Shown here: one piece after another, positions 51,593 to 61,291 of the stretch
How positions within the stretch are numbered: position 1 is the first letter of the stretch
Layout: every line of letters begins with the position of its first letter
The notes under the pieces: generated by a model
Database searches by the model: none
Told to the model about the DNA's origin: nothing
What the model saw: only the letters and a program-made list of their open reading frames with translations
NCBI GenBank assembly: GCA_015069605.1
Contig: SVII01000001.1
Span: forward strand, 72,359-136,358
Direction of reading: 5' to 3'
Length of the DNA: 64,000 nucleotides
Source: Clostridiales bacterium
GTDB taxonomy: Bacteria > Bacillota > Clostridia > Christensenellales > Borkfalkiaceae
Made by a program: the position numbers and the translations under genes

Positions 51593-52327
51593 TTACATCG
51601 AATCTTTCAACGTTTCCTTGAGTTTGGACAGCAATTTTCTCTCCAACCTCGACACAAACATTTGTGAAACCCCTAATTTTTTTGCTGTATCACTCTGCGA
51701 CAATTCGTCCATATATCGACATTTGATTAACAGCTTTTCCGTTTCCGTAAAATCCCGCATTGCCGTGCGCAGCGTTTCTTTCATTTCAAAATCTTCGTAC
51801 TTATCCTCATCGTCAGCGATTAAGGAATACAGCGAACCAGTCTCTCCGTCTTCGCTGCTCGCCATGCCGTCCAACGATACCGTTCCACCGATTTCCAACG
51901 CTTGCACAACATCTTCGGCAGATAAATGCAATTCCTCAGCGATCAATTTCACGCTAGGCTTCACACCGTTTTGCGATTCGTATTCCAAGGAAAATTTTTT
52001 TACTTGCGTACTAATTTCACTGAGTCTTCTCGGCAATTTCACCATCCTCGATTTATCGCGGAAATAATTTTTAATCTCCCCCGTAATCGTAGGTGTGATA
52101 AACGTGGTGAATTGCATGCCAAGATCAGGCTCAAAACGATCAATTCCACGCAAAAGCGCGTACGACGCAACCTGTTTTAGATCGTCATACTCCACCCCTC
52201 TCCCGACGAATTTTTTAGCAAGAATGTCGGCTATGTAGAGATACTTCTCAGCGATTTGGTTTCGCAACGCAATATCGCCCGTCTCTTTGTAGCGCTTAAA
52301 CAGCTCGGTTGTCTTTTCGTCCGTCAT
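51593..52327 (-). CDS. SigB/SigF-type RNA polymerase sigma factor
   Basis: DDLKQVASYALLRGIDRFEPDLGMQFTTFITPTITGEIKNYFRDK and sigma-4 SQSDTAKKLGVSQMFVSRLERKLL. Confidence 0.9.
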   Translation of the reverse strand: MTDEKTTELFKRYKETGDIALRNQIAEKYLYIADILAKKFVGRGVEYDDLKQVASYALLRGIDRFEPDLGMQFTTFITPTITGEIKNYFRDKSRMVKLPRRLSEISTQVKKFSLEYESQNGVKPSVKLIAEELHLSAEDVVQALEIGGTVSLDGMASSEDGETGSLYSLIADDEDKYEDFEMKETLRTAMRDFTETEKLLIKCRYMDELSQSDTAKKLGVSQMFVSRLERKLLSKLKETLKDSM

Positions 52328-52335
52328 TACCTATA

Positions 52336-52704
52336 TTAACCCTCGAAAGCAATTTTTTCTACTACGCCGTTTGCATTTTTGCAAAATTCTACTTCTTCAC
52401 CGACCAACGACAACAACAACGCACGCGAGATTTCATTCTCGATAGAGTCTTCTATTGCGCCCTCGTGCTCCGCGCCCTCCGCCACGCAAGCCAACGTTTC
52501 ACCTATCGTAAAGGTAATTGTCGCAGACAAAAAGCCACCGCGTTTTAAGATCAAAAGACTCTCCGTTACGCAAACCTTAAAATCCTCGGTCGAATCCACG
52601 TCAAACCCTGCGAGCGCGCAAAGTCCACCCGTTGTCAAACGCACCGTCGTTAAATATTCACCCGTAAGGGGCAACGTTACAGAAAATTTTTCCATATCAC
52701 GCAA
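52336..52704 (-). CDS. RsbW-like anti-sigma factor with degenerate ATP-binding motifs
   Basis: Position between STAS and sigma genes; RsbW-like length; FKVCVTESLLILKRGG in place of the Asn-containing N box. Confidence 0.65.
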   Translation of the reverse strand: MRDMEKFSVTLPLTGEYLTTVRLTTGGLCALAGFDVDSTEDFKVCVTESLLILKRGGFLSATITFTIGETLACVAEGAEHEGAIEDSIENEISRALLLSLVGEEVEFCKNANGVVEKIAFEG

Positions 52705-53011
52705 TCTCCATAATGGAATCCAATGAACAAATTACGAACAATTTCTTAATCTTCGGTTGCAAGTTGACAAGTTTCATACTAAACCCATCTGTTTTCAATG
52801 CCTTTAAAATTTTTACAAACGTACCCAGCGTCGTGCTGTCGATAAAATTTAATTCCTTGCAATCAAACACTACGTTTGCAGGAGTCGTTTTATACCCATC
52901 CAAAACCGCCTGGTAAAAAGCGTCCGCATTGCCCAAATCGATATCGCCAAATAAAGCGATTTTCAACACGCCTTCTTCCAAACCGATAATTTTTACTTCT
53001 TCCATCGTCAT
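52697..53011 (-). CDS. STAS-domain anti-sigma factor antagonist (RsbV/SpoIIAA-like)
   Basis: NVVFDCKELNFIDSTTLGTFVKILK. Confidence 0.85.
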   Translation of the reverse strand: MTMEEVKIIGLEEGVLKIALFGDIDLGNADAFYQAVLDGYKTTPANVVFDCKELNFIDSTTLGTFVKILKALKTDGFSMKLVNLQPKIKKLFVICSLDSIMEIA

Positions 53012-53048
53012 TCCTCCGCGGAAAATTACTTCCTTATATTATATATAA

Positions 53049-53082
53049 AACAAAACCGTCTGTTTTTAAACGGTTTTGCTTA
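53049..53082 (-). terminator. rho-independent terminator
   Basis: aaaaccgtctgtttttaaacggtttt hairpin, T tracts both sides. Confidence 0.7.
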
Positions 53083-53090
53083 ATTTTTAT

Positions 53091-54032
53091 TTACATAGCG
53101 ATGGGCAACAAATTACAGAGCAACCCGATCACAACAGAAAGTACATAGCAAAATACAATCAAAATCACATTTCGTTTCCACTTTCTTACGTTTTTTAACA
53201 ACACGACAAACCCCATGCCTGCATTCGCGCAAAGTCCCGCCACGCAAGAACCAAATGCGATACCGCCGCTTAAAAACGCTTCCGTTAAAACTACGCTGGA
53301 CGCACAATTAGGAATCAGCCCGATTGCACAAGTGATAAGGGGCTGTAAAAATTTGCTTTTATTCATAAATTCTACGAATGCAGCTTCGCCAACAGAATGA
53401 ATCGCCCACGTCAACACAAAATTCACAAGAAAAATTAATCCTGCTACTTTCAAGGCATGCAACACGGGATAGACGATATAATTCATCCAAGGTCGCGCCT
53501 CGTCGTGCGTACGCCCACAGGAACAGTTTGCCTCGACGTCGCGCTCGGATAAAAATTTTTGCATAAAGATTTCGTGGACAGTATCGGGAGTTTGTCCATA
53601 TGTCGCAGGCATTTCCACTTGCATTTGTTTGCGACCGATTAAACGCAAAAATCCATCCACACCATACCCGATCGCAATACCTAAAAGGATTTTCAGTGCG
53701 AGCATCGGTAACACCCATACTGCGCCTTCGCCCGACGAAATCATGATGATAAACGCTTCGTCACTCGTCGCAAAAAAGATCGCAAGCAACGTGCCGACGG
53801 TGATATATTTTTGTTCGTATAATTTCGCCGCCATGACGGAAAAACCGCATTGCGGAATCACACCCGTCGCCGCCCCCACCAAAGGTCCTAACTTTCCGCC
53901 CAAACGGTGGGAACGTTTTAAATCCGTTTTGTTTTCTAATAATTCAATGATGATATAGATAAACAGCACCCACGGCAACAACGGCAGAGTATCTTTGACT
54001 GCATGTAAGAATATTTCCCAAAAATGATCCAT
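53091..54032 (-). CDS. putative permease (arsenic-efflux / manganese-transporter-like family)
   Basis: Two related TM halves with GVIPQCGFSVMAAKLY and GLIPNCASSVVLTEAFLSG. Confidence 0.65.
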   Translation of the reverse strand: MDHFWEIFLHAVKDTLPLLPWVLFIYIIIELLENKTDLKRSHRLGGKLGPLVGAATGVIPQCGFSVMAAKLYEQKYITVGTLLAIFFATSDEAFIIMISSGEGAVWVLPMLALKILLGIAIGYGVDGFLRLIGRKQMQVEMPATYGQTPDTVHEIFMQKFLSERDVEANCSCGRTHDEARPWMNYIVYPVLHALKVAGLIFLVNFVLTWAIHSVGEAAFVEFMNKSKFLQPLITCAIGLIPNCASSVVLTEAFLSGGIAFGSCVAGLCANAGMGFVVLLKNVRKWKRNVILIVFCYVLSVVIGLLCNLLPIAM

Positions 54033-54035
54033 ATT

Positions 54036-55127
54036 TTACACTTCCTTTTTCTCTTTCGCCGCTTTGCTTTGCACCGTTTCCAACGTCGCCGCCAAGGGAA
54101 TAGACGCCTTTGCATTCAAAGACATATCCGCAAAATTTCCTAAACGGAACTGTACCAAGCCCTCGGATGCGATCATTGCCGCATTATCCGTACAATATCT
54201 TTTTTCAGGCAACACCAATCGCAACCCATATTTATCGCAAGCCGCTTGCAACGATTGCCGCAAATAGCCGTTTGCCGCTACGCCGCCGCCAACCGTCACG
54301 CATTTTGAGCGTTTTTCCTTCGCCGCCGCGATGACTTTTTCCACCAATACGTCCACTGCCGCACTTTGAAAAGATGCCGCTACGTCCGCTTTGGAATATT
54401 CCTCGTTCTTTTGCTCCTTAGTATGACAATAGTTGATAACCGCCGTTTTTAAACCGCTGTACGAGAAATTGTACCCACCGCCGCCTTTCAGCATCTTGGG
54501 CATAGGAATATTCGCCTGACCATTCAATGCGCAACGTTCAATATTCGGCCCACCAGGATATTTCAACCCCAACACACGAGCCACTTTATCAAATGCTTCA
54601 CCTGCCGCATCGTCCAATGTCGCGCCGAGAATTTCAAATTCCGATTCCGTTTTCGTGTATAAAATCGCGGTATGCCCGCCGCTTGCCAACAACGTGACAA
54701 AAGGCGGTTTTAAATCAGGCGAATCCAAATACGCCGCCGCCAAATGCCCACGAATATGATTGACTGCAATCAACGGCTTATTCAAAGCATAGGCAAACGC
54801 CTTCGCAAAGGACACGCCCACAAGCAATGCGCCTAGCAATCCCGCTCCGTACGTTACGGCTACCGCGTCAATATCCTGATAAGAAATCCCTGCGTTTTTA
54901 ACTGCGCGTTCGACAACGTCCGCAACGTAATCGGTGTGTGCGCGCGAAGCGATTTCGGGTACAACTCCGCCGTATAAGGCTTGTATGCTGGCAGAAGACG
55001 CAATTTCGTCGGATAAAATTTTTCTACCGCAAATCACCGCCGCTGCCGTTTCGTCGCAGGACGTTTCAATCCCGAGAATAATCGGGTCTTTTTTATTCAA
55101 ATCAATATTCTTTAACGGATCGTACAT
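54036..55127 (-). CDS. tsaD: tRNA N6-adenosine threonylcarbamoyltransferase
   Basis: ILGIETSCDETAAAV, NHIRGHLAAAYLDSP, YPGGPNIE, GGGVAANGYLR. Confidence 0.95.
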   Translation of the reverse strand: MYDPLKNIDLNKKDPIILGIETSCDETAAAVICGRKILSDEIASSASIQALYGGVVPEIASRAHTDYVADVVERAVKNAGISYQDIDAVAVTYGAGLLGALLVGVSFAKAFAYALNKPLIAVNHIRGHLAAAYLDSPDLKPPFVTLLASGGHTAILYTKTESEFEILGATLDDAAGEAFDKVARVLGLKYPGGPNIERCALNGQANIPMPKMLKGGGGYNFSYSGLKTAVINYCHTKEQKNEEYSKADVAASFQSAAVDVLVEKVIAAAKEKRSKCVTVGGGVAANGYLRQSLQAACDKYGLRLVLPEKRYCTDNAAMIASEGLVQFRLGNFADMSLNAKASIPLAATLETVQSKAAKEKKEV

Positions 55128-55196
55128 AATTTACCAACTTAATGCTTATATCAAACAAAGGGGCGGTCATTGCGTACCTGCCCCCTTCCTTTTATG

Positions 55197-56294
55197 TTAA
55201 GACTTCTTCAAGTAATCGATAATAAAGCCGTGAAGATCCCCGTCCATTACCGCCTGAATATCACCTTTTTCGTAACCCGTACGGTGATCTTTCGCCATCG
55301 TGTACGGACAGAATACGTAGGAACGAATCTGCGCGCCCCATTCAATCTTCTTCACGTCGCCTTTCATTGCTGCCGCTTCCGCTTGACGCTGTTCAATTTT
55401 CTTTTCGAGCAATTTAGAACGCAACATGTTGAAACACATCGCTTTGTTTTGAAGCTGTGAACGCTCGTTTTGACACTGCACCACGATTCCTGTCGGGAAG
55501 TGCGTGATACGCACAGCCGAAGCAACTTTGTTTACGTTCTGACCGCCTGCGCCGCCTGAATGGTAGATGTCGATACGGATATCGTCGTCGTTGATTTCTA
55601 CTTCGTCGTCTTCTTCAACTTCTGGCATAACTTCCAAGGAACAAAAGGAAGTTTGACGGCGTTTGTTCGCATCGAAAGGCGAGATTCGCACCAAACGATG
55701 TACGCCCATTTCCGCTTTCAAAAACCCGTACGCATTTTCCCCTTCCACACGGAAATCGACACTCTTAAACCCAGCGCCGTCCCCTGCTTCACGATCAAGT
55801 TCGTACACCTTAAATCCCATCTTTTCGCAATATCTGCAATACATACGGTAGAGCATTTGACACCAGTCACAAGCTTCCGTACCGCCTGCGCCTGCGTGCA
55901 GAGCCAACATAGCGTTGTGGTTGTCGTACGGCCCTTTCAAAATCGCGCGGATACGCATATCTTCAATATCCTTTTCCGCCACCGTAAGCATTTCATCTAA
56001 TTCAGCAATCAAACTCTCGTCTTCCGTTTCCTCGATCAAATCGATAACGTCTTCCGCATCTTTTAACGCCGTTTCGCCCTTTTCATACGCGGCAATTTTA
56101 TTGCGGATTGCGGACAGTTCGCGCCCGATTTTCGTCGATCTTTCCAAATCTTGCCAAACGTCGGGGCTTTCCTGTTCTTTTTCTAACTCCGCAGCACGAG
56201 GTCTTAAATGCTCGATATCCAAAGCGTATTCCGCTTCTTTCAACGTCGCGCGCATCGCTTGAATTTTTAATCTGTAATCGTCTGCTTTAAACAT
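55197..56294 (-). CDS. prfB: peptide chain release factor 2
   Basis: GAGGTEACDWCQMLYRMYCRYCE, SGGAGGQNVNKVASAVRI. Confidence 0.93.
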   Translation of the reverse strand: MFKADDYRLKIQAMRATLKEAEYALDIEHLRPRAAELEKEQESPDVWQDLERSTKIGRELSAIRNKIAAYEKGETALKDAEDVIDLIEETEDESLIAELDEMLTVAEKDIEDMRIRAILKGPYDNHNAMLALHAGAGGTEACDWCQMLYRMYCRYCEKMGFKVYELDREAGDGAGFKSVDFRVEGENAYGFLKAEMGVHRLVRISPFDANKRRQTSFCSLEVMPEVEEDDEVEINDDDIRIDIYHSGGAGGQNVNKVASAVRITHFPTGIVVQCQNERSQLQNKAMCFNMLRSKLLEKKIEQRQAEAAAMKGDVKKIEWGAQIRSYVFCPYTMAKDHRTGYEKGDIQAVMDGDLHGFIIDYLKKS

Positions 56295-56339
56295 ATAACT
56301 TTCCTTTTTTCTTCTTTTCTATGCGATGAACGCGTTCTT

Positions 56340-59306
56340 TTATTTGTTTTCGTTGTTATTTTGTTGCGCTCTTTCCTGTGCTTCCTTGAACGAGGACATA
56401 CTCGACAAAGGCGAAGGCATTTGACGACGGAAAGGTCTTGCAGGAGCCGCTTGTGCGGGAGCAGGCGCTGCGCCGCCATTTACAACCTGCGCCGCAGGCG
56501 CGTTGCCGCGAACCACTTGCACAGGAGCGGGACGAGCTTCAATACGCACTTTCAAAAGCGTACTGATTGTCGTGCGTTGAATACGCTCAACCATTTCGTC
56601 GAACATATCAAAACCTTCTTTCTTGTACGAGATGATGGGATCAACCTGACCATACGCGCGAAGACTGATACCTTTTCTAAGCTGATCCATCGCGTCGATA
56701 TGATCGATCCAGTTTCTATCTACCGTCATAAGAAGCACTCTGCGTTCCACCGCCGAGAAATCCACTTGCATTTCTTGAAGTTCTTCAATCTTCTTCTCGT
56801 ATTCTTTGGTAACCTTTTTGGTAATCTTTTCGATTGCCTTATCGTAATCCCACTTTTCCAATCTTTCGCGAGTGACGTAGTTCGTGCCTTCGGGCAACAA
56901 TTTCGCTTCCAACGCCGCGTTGAGATCGCTTTCGTTCCAACGTTCGGGCATTGCGTCGGTGTTGACCGCCGAGCGCACCGTATCCACAACGTAATCGGGG
57001 ATATATTTCAAAATTTGTTCGTGAACGTTTTCGCCGCGCAATACGTTCATACGTTCCGCGTACATAACTTCACGTTGTTTGTTCATAACGTCGTCGTACT
57101 GCAAGACGTTCTTACGGATACCGAAGTTCCTGCCTTCGATTGTCTTTTGCGCGTTTTCAATACCATGCGAAAGCATCTTGGATTCCAAACACGTATCCTC
57201 GTCGATTTTGAACATATTGTACAAGGACTTCATTCTCTCGCCGCCGAAACGCATAACGAGATCGTCCTCCAAGGACAAATAGAACACGGAATCGCCCACG
57301 TCACCTTGACGGCCCGCACGACCGCGGAGCTGGTTGTCAATACGACGGGATTCGTGACGTTCCGTACCGATAATACAAAGACCGCCTGCTTCGATTACCT
57401 TCGCTTTTTCTTCGTCCGTTTCCTTCTTATAATGCGCGTACACGAATTTATATCTGTCACGGAGCGTTTGAATTTCTTCACTGATGTCCGTGATGTACAT
57501 ACTCATCGCCAAATCAATATCTTCGGGCGTGTTGCCTTCTTCACGCAAACGCTTCTTCGCAAGATATTCCGCGTTACCGCCGAGCAAGATGTCCGTACCA
57601 CGACCTGCCATGTTGGTGGAAATGGTTACCGCACCAAGTCTACCTGCCTGCGCAACGATTTCCGCTTCGCGTTCGTGGTTTTTCGCGTTCAAAATATTAT
57701 GTTTTACGCCGTTTTTCTTCAACAAACGAGAAATTTCTTCCGATTTATCTACCGACGACGTACCCACGAGTACGGGCTGACCCTTTGCGTGGCGTTTCAT
57801 AATTTCTTCAATAATCGCACGTTTTTTACCATTAACCGTAGAATATACTCTATCGGGTTGGTCGATACGCTGAATGGGACGGTTGGTGGGAATTTCCACA
57901 ACGTCCAACGAATAAATAGTTCTAAATTCTCCTTCTTCCGTTTTTGCCGTACCCGTCATACCCGACAATTTCTTGTACAAACGGAAATAGTTCTGGAAGG
58001 TAATCGTTGCATACGTCTTGTTTTCGCTACGTACTTCCACCCCTTCTTTCGCTTCGATTGCCTGATGCAAACCGTCCGAATAACGACGACCAATCATAAG
58101 ACGACCCGTAAATTCGTCAACGATAATAACTTCCCCTTCGCTTACGATATAATCTTCGTCCAACTTAAACAACTTATGTGCTTTCAACGCCTGTTGAATG
58201 TGGTGGTTGAGATCCGCGTGCTCGATTTCCGCAATGTTGTCGATGTGGAAGAATTTTTCCGCCTTTCTTGCGCCGCTTTCGGTAAGTTCCACCGTCTTGT
58301 CCTTACGGTTGATGATATAATCCCAATCCCTTGCCGCAGCCATCGAACGTCTGCCTTCGGGCGCCGCCGCCAAAGCTGCCGCTCTCTTTTCTTCCATTTC
58401 CGCTTCGTAGTTTGCCTGTTCTTCCAAGGTCATCTTGGTATAATCCACGAAATCGTCGTCCTCTTCGTCGTCTGCAATATCCACAACCTTTTTCTTCTTA
58501 TTCTTTTTATTCGCGCGAGCCGCTTCCAAAGCCGCATCCTCTTCTTCTTTCAGCTCGTCATCAAAGCCGCCCGAAAGAGTACGAACAAGTCTGTCAACCT
58601 GCACGTACAAATCAGAGGATTTTTCCCCTTTACCCGAAATAATCAAAGGAGTTCTTGCTTCGTCGATCAAAATGGAGTCAACTTCGTCGACGATTGCAAA
58701 CGTAAGATCGCGTTGCACCATTCTGTTGATGTCCGTTTTCAAGTTATCACGAAGATAATCGAACCCAAACTCATTATTTGTACCATACACGATATTACAC
58801 TTGTACGCTTCACGCTTTTCGTCGTCTTCCATACCAGGCACAACAACGCCGACGGTAAGACCCATGAACTTATGCACTTTTCCCATCCATTCCGCGTCAC
58901 GTTTTGCAAGGTAGTCGTTGACGGTTACAATATGCACGCTTTTCCCAGAAAGCGCGTTCAAATAAGCAGGGAGTGTAGATACGAGAGTTTTACCTTCACC
59001 AGTTCTCATTTCCGCGATACGGCCCTGATGCAAACAGATACCGCCGATAATCTGCACGCGGAAGTGGCGCATACCAAGTACACGCTTACCAGCCTCTCTC
59101 AACGCTGCAAACGCGTCGTATAAAATATCGTCCAGAGTTTCCCCATTTTCCAAGCGGCCCTTTAAAACTTCCGTCTGCGCCTTCAAAGTTTCGTCGTCCA
59201 TCGCTTGATACTTGCTCTCCAACTCCTCCACTTTGTCTGCCATTTTGTTTAAATTTTTCAGGCTTCTTCTTCCGTCGCCGCCTTTCAAATACTTGATCAG
59301 TCCCAT
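56340..59306 (-). CDS. secA: preprotein translocase subunit SecA
   Basis: MRTGEGKTLVSTLPAYLNAL, VDEVDSILIDEARTPLIISG, ATISTNMAGRGTDI-like VTISTNMAGRGTDILLGG. Confidence 0.95.
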   Translation of the reverse strand: MGLIKYLKGGDGRRSLKNLNKMADKVEELESKYQAMDDETLKAQTEVLKGRLENGETLDDILYDAFAALREAGKRVLGMRHFRVQIIGGICLHQGRIAEMRTGEGKTLVSTLPAYLNALSGKSVHIVTVNDYLAKRDAEWMGKVHKFMGLTVGVVVPGMEDDEKREAYKCNIVYGTNNEFGFDYLRDNLKTDINRMVQRDLTFAIVDEVDSILIDEARTPLIISGKGEKSSDLYVQVDRLVRTLSGGFDDELKEEEDAALEAARANKKNKKKKVVDIADDEEDDDFVDYTKMTLEEQANYEAEMEEKRAAALAAAPEGRRSMAAARDWDYIINRKDKTVELTESGARKAEKFFHIDNIAEIEHADLNHHIQQALKAHKLFKLDEDYIVSEGEVIIVDEFTGRLMIGRRYSDGLHQAIEAKEGVEVRSENKTYATITFQNYFRLYKKLSGMTGTAKTEEGEFRTIYSLDVVEIPTNRPIQRIDQPDRVYSTVNGKKRAIIEEIMKRHAKGQPVLVGTSSVDKSEEISRLLKKNGVKHNILNAKNHEREAEIVAQAGRLGAVTISTNMAGRGTDILLGGNAEYLAKKRLREEGNTPEDIDLAMSMYITDISEEIQTLRDRYKFVYAHYKKETDEEKAKVIEAGGLCIIGTERHESRRIDNQLRGRAGRQGDVGDSVFYLSLEDDLVMRFGGERMKSLYNMFKIDEDTCLESKMLSHGIENAQKTIEGRNFGIRKNVLQYDDVMNKQREVMYAERMNVLRGENVHEQILKYIPDYVVDTVRSAVNTDAMPERWNESDLNAALEAKLLPEGTNYVTRERLEKWDYDKAIEKITKKVTKEYEKKIEELQEMQVDFSAVERRVLLMTVDRNWIDHIDAMDQLRKGISLRAYGQVDPIISYKKEGFDMFDEMVERIQRTTISTLLKVRIEARPAPVQVVRGNAPAAQVVNGGAAPAPAQAAPARPFRRQMPSPLSSMSSFKEAQERAQQNNNENK

Positions 59307-59559
59307 AAAAACTCCGATAAAATTATTTTTGTGATTTTTTGTTTTGATTTTGCTTGCTGAGCGCACACTCAGCCATCATATCGTCACTTTATATTTTACA
59401 ATATTTCTCTTGAAAATCAAAGCGTTTTCACGCCGTTTTATAAAATTTCTCTTATAAATAACGTCGCGCGTGCGAAAAACTTTTTAAAATCATATTGTAT
59501 ATACCCGTTTTTTCGTCCTTTGACACAGATTTTACGGAATTTATTCATTTCTGTTGCAA

Positions 59560-59592
59560 AGAAAAATCAGCAAGCCTTTTCACCTGCTGATC
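59560..59592 (-). terminator. rho-independent terminator downstream of metK
   Basis: atcagcaagccttttcacctgctgat hairpin; minus strand continues TTTTTC. Confidence 0.7.
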
Positions 59593-59624
59593 TTTGATAC
59601 GTTTTTCACGCCGTTTGATTTATT

Positions 59625-60791
59625 TTATTCTTGAATGTATTTACTCAATTTTTCCGCTCTATCCGTCTTTTCCCACGAGAAACCTTTATAACCGAAATGC
59701 CCGTACGCCGCCGTTTTCTTGAAAATGGGGTTGCGCAATTCCAGTTCTTTGATAATCGCATAGGGACGAAGGTCGAATTCTTTCTTGACAATTTCCGCCA
59801 ACGTTTCGTCGTCAAGTTTGCCCGTGCCGTGGCTGTCCACGAAAATAGAAACGGGGTTGGCTACGCCGATTGCGTAAGCGACTTGAATTTCCAACTCGTC
59901 CGCAAGCCCTGCCGCTACGAGATTTTTCGCGATATATCTGCAATAATACGCCGCGGATCTATCCACTTTCGTAGGATCTTTGCCCGAAAACGCACCGCCG
60001 CCGTGCGCGCATCTACCGCCATAGGTGTCAACGATAATCTTTCTACCCGTCAAACCGCTGTCGCCTTCCGGCCCACCGATTTCAAATCTGCCCGTGGGGT
60101 TGATATAAATTTTCGTATTTTTATCCATCAACCATGCGGGAATGATTTCATCAATGATATATTTTTTTACGTCCTCGCGGATTTGTTCTTGCGTAACTTC
60201 CGCGTTGTGTTGCGTGGAAATGACTACCGTATCCACTCGTTTTGCTACGCCGTCCACATATTCCACCGTCACCTGCGTTTTTCCGTCGGGACGAAGATAA
60301 GGCAATAAGCCCTGTCTGCGCACGTCCGTCAAACGTTTCGCCAAACGGTGTGACAACGACAACGTCAAGGGCATCAATTCCTTGGTTTCGCGACAAGCAT
60401 AACCGAACATCATACCCTGATCGCCTGCGCCGAGAAGATCTGCTTCGTCACCGCCTGCTTTGTGTTCCATCGACGCATTGACACCCATAGCGATGTCGGG
60501 GGATTGCGTGTGGATTGCCGTAATAATCTTACATTTGTCGTAAGCGAACGTACCAAAATCATAGCCGATATCACGGATAATTTCACGCGCTGTCTTTTCA
60601 TAATCAACCTGCGCCGTCGTCGTTACTTCGCCCATAATCAGGAGCGTATCAAACGCTGCGGAACATTCCACCGCCGCGCGCGCCTGCGGGTCGATTGCTA
60701 AAATCGCGTCCAAAATACCGTCGGAGATATTGTCGCATACCTTATCGGGATGTCCTTCGGTGACGCTTTCACTGGTAAAAAACTTTTTCAT
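59625..60791 (-). CDS. metK: S-adenosylmethionine synthetase
   Basis: [51 protein letters not shown]. Confidence 0.95.
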   Translation of the reverse strand: MKKFFTSESVTEGHPDKVCDNISDGILDAILAIDPQARAAVECSAAFDTLLIMGEVTTTAQVDYEKTAREIIRDIGYDFGTFAYDKCKIITAIHTQSPDIAMGVNASMEHKAGGDEADLLGAGDQGMMFGYACRETKELMPLTLSLSHRLAKRLTDVRRQGLLPYLRPDGKTQVTVEYVDGVAKRVDTVVISTQHNAEVTQEQIREDVKKYIIDEIIPAWLMDKNTKIYINPTGRFEIGGPEGDSGLTGRKIIVDTYGGRCAHGGGAFSGKDPTKVDRSAAYYCRYIAKNLVAAGLADELEIQVAYAIGVANPVSIFVDSHGTGKLDDETLAEIVKKEFDLRPYAIIKELELRNPIFKKTAAYGHFGYKGFSWEKTDRAEKLSKYIQE

Positions 60792-60804
60792 GTAAAAAAT
60801 CCTC

Positions 60805-61085
60805 TTAGCCTGACAAGAAGCGAACAAAACAAGGTTTTATCGGCAAAAAATACGTTGATACCGCAGAATTCTCTTTTATAATACTTGAGTATAATTGCAA
60901 TCGAATTCTTTGTCTGAACGAATTTTTTGCTCGTTAAAACTGCCTGCACCTTAAAAGATGTATTTTTTAGCGAATTTTGAGCAATGCGGCTGCAGTTGTA
61001 TTGAACATACTACAAAGACGCATGGATCATAAGGCGCAAAAAAGACACTTTTAAGGCTTGCTCGGTTCGCTTCTTGTCAGGCTAA
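60805..61085. repeat. 281-bp element with 21-bp perfect terminal inverted repeats (MITE-like or structured leader)
   Basis: ttagcctgacaagaagcgaac (60805-60825) and its exact reverse complement gttcgcttcttgtcaggctaa (61065-61085); TA at both inner boundaries; no ORF inside. Confidence 0.7.
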
Positions 61086-61178
61086 CATAGTTCATCATTA
61101 CTGTTGGGATTTGTAATGAAGTTCCCACTTACGTAAAAAGCTTTCTCTTTCGTATAGGCTTTTTCATTCGGGACTTAT

Positions 61179-61207
61179 ATTATAGCGAATAAAAACACCT
61201 TTGTCAA
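61179..61207 (-). promoter_or_regulatory. consensus sigma-A promoter toward metK (TTGACA-N17-TATAAT)
   Basis: Minus strand TTGACAaaggtgtttttattcgcTATAAT. Confidence 0.85.
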
Positions 61208-61232
61208 GTTATTCTGACTGCCGTACACACGC

Positions 61233-61261
61233 TTGCAAAAATTTTTCGTCCGTGGTATAAT
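61233..61261 (+). promoter_or_regulatory. sigma-A promoter of radical SAM gene (TTGCAA-N17-TATAAT)
   Basis: Hexamers at 61233-61238 and 61256-61261. Confidence 0.75.
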
Positions 61262-61291
61262 AAAGCGTAGATCTTTTCAAGGAGTGCGCAA

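Noticed and set aside
56361-59123. 920-aa plus-strand ORF antisense to secA
   Set aside because: Shadow ORF over a clearly conserved secA; composition is His/Arg/Phe-rich as expected from reverse-strand reading; no Shine-Dalgarno or family motifs
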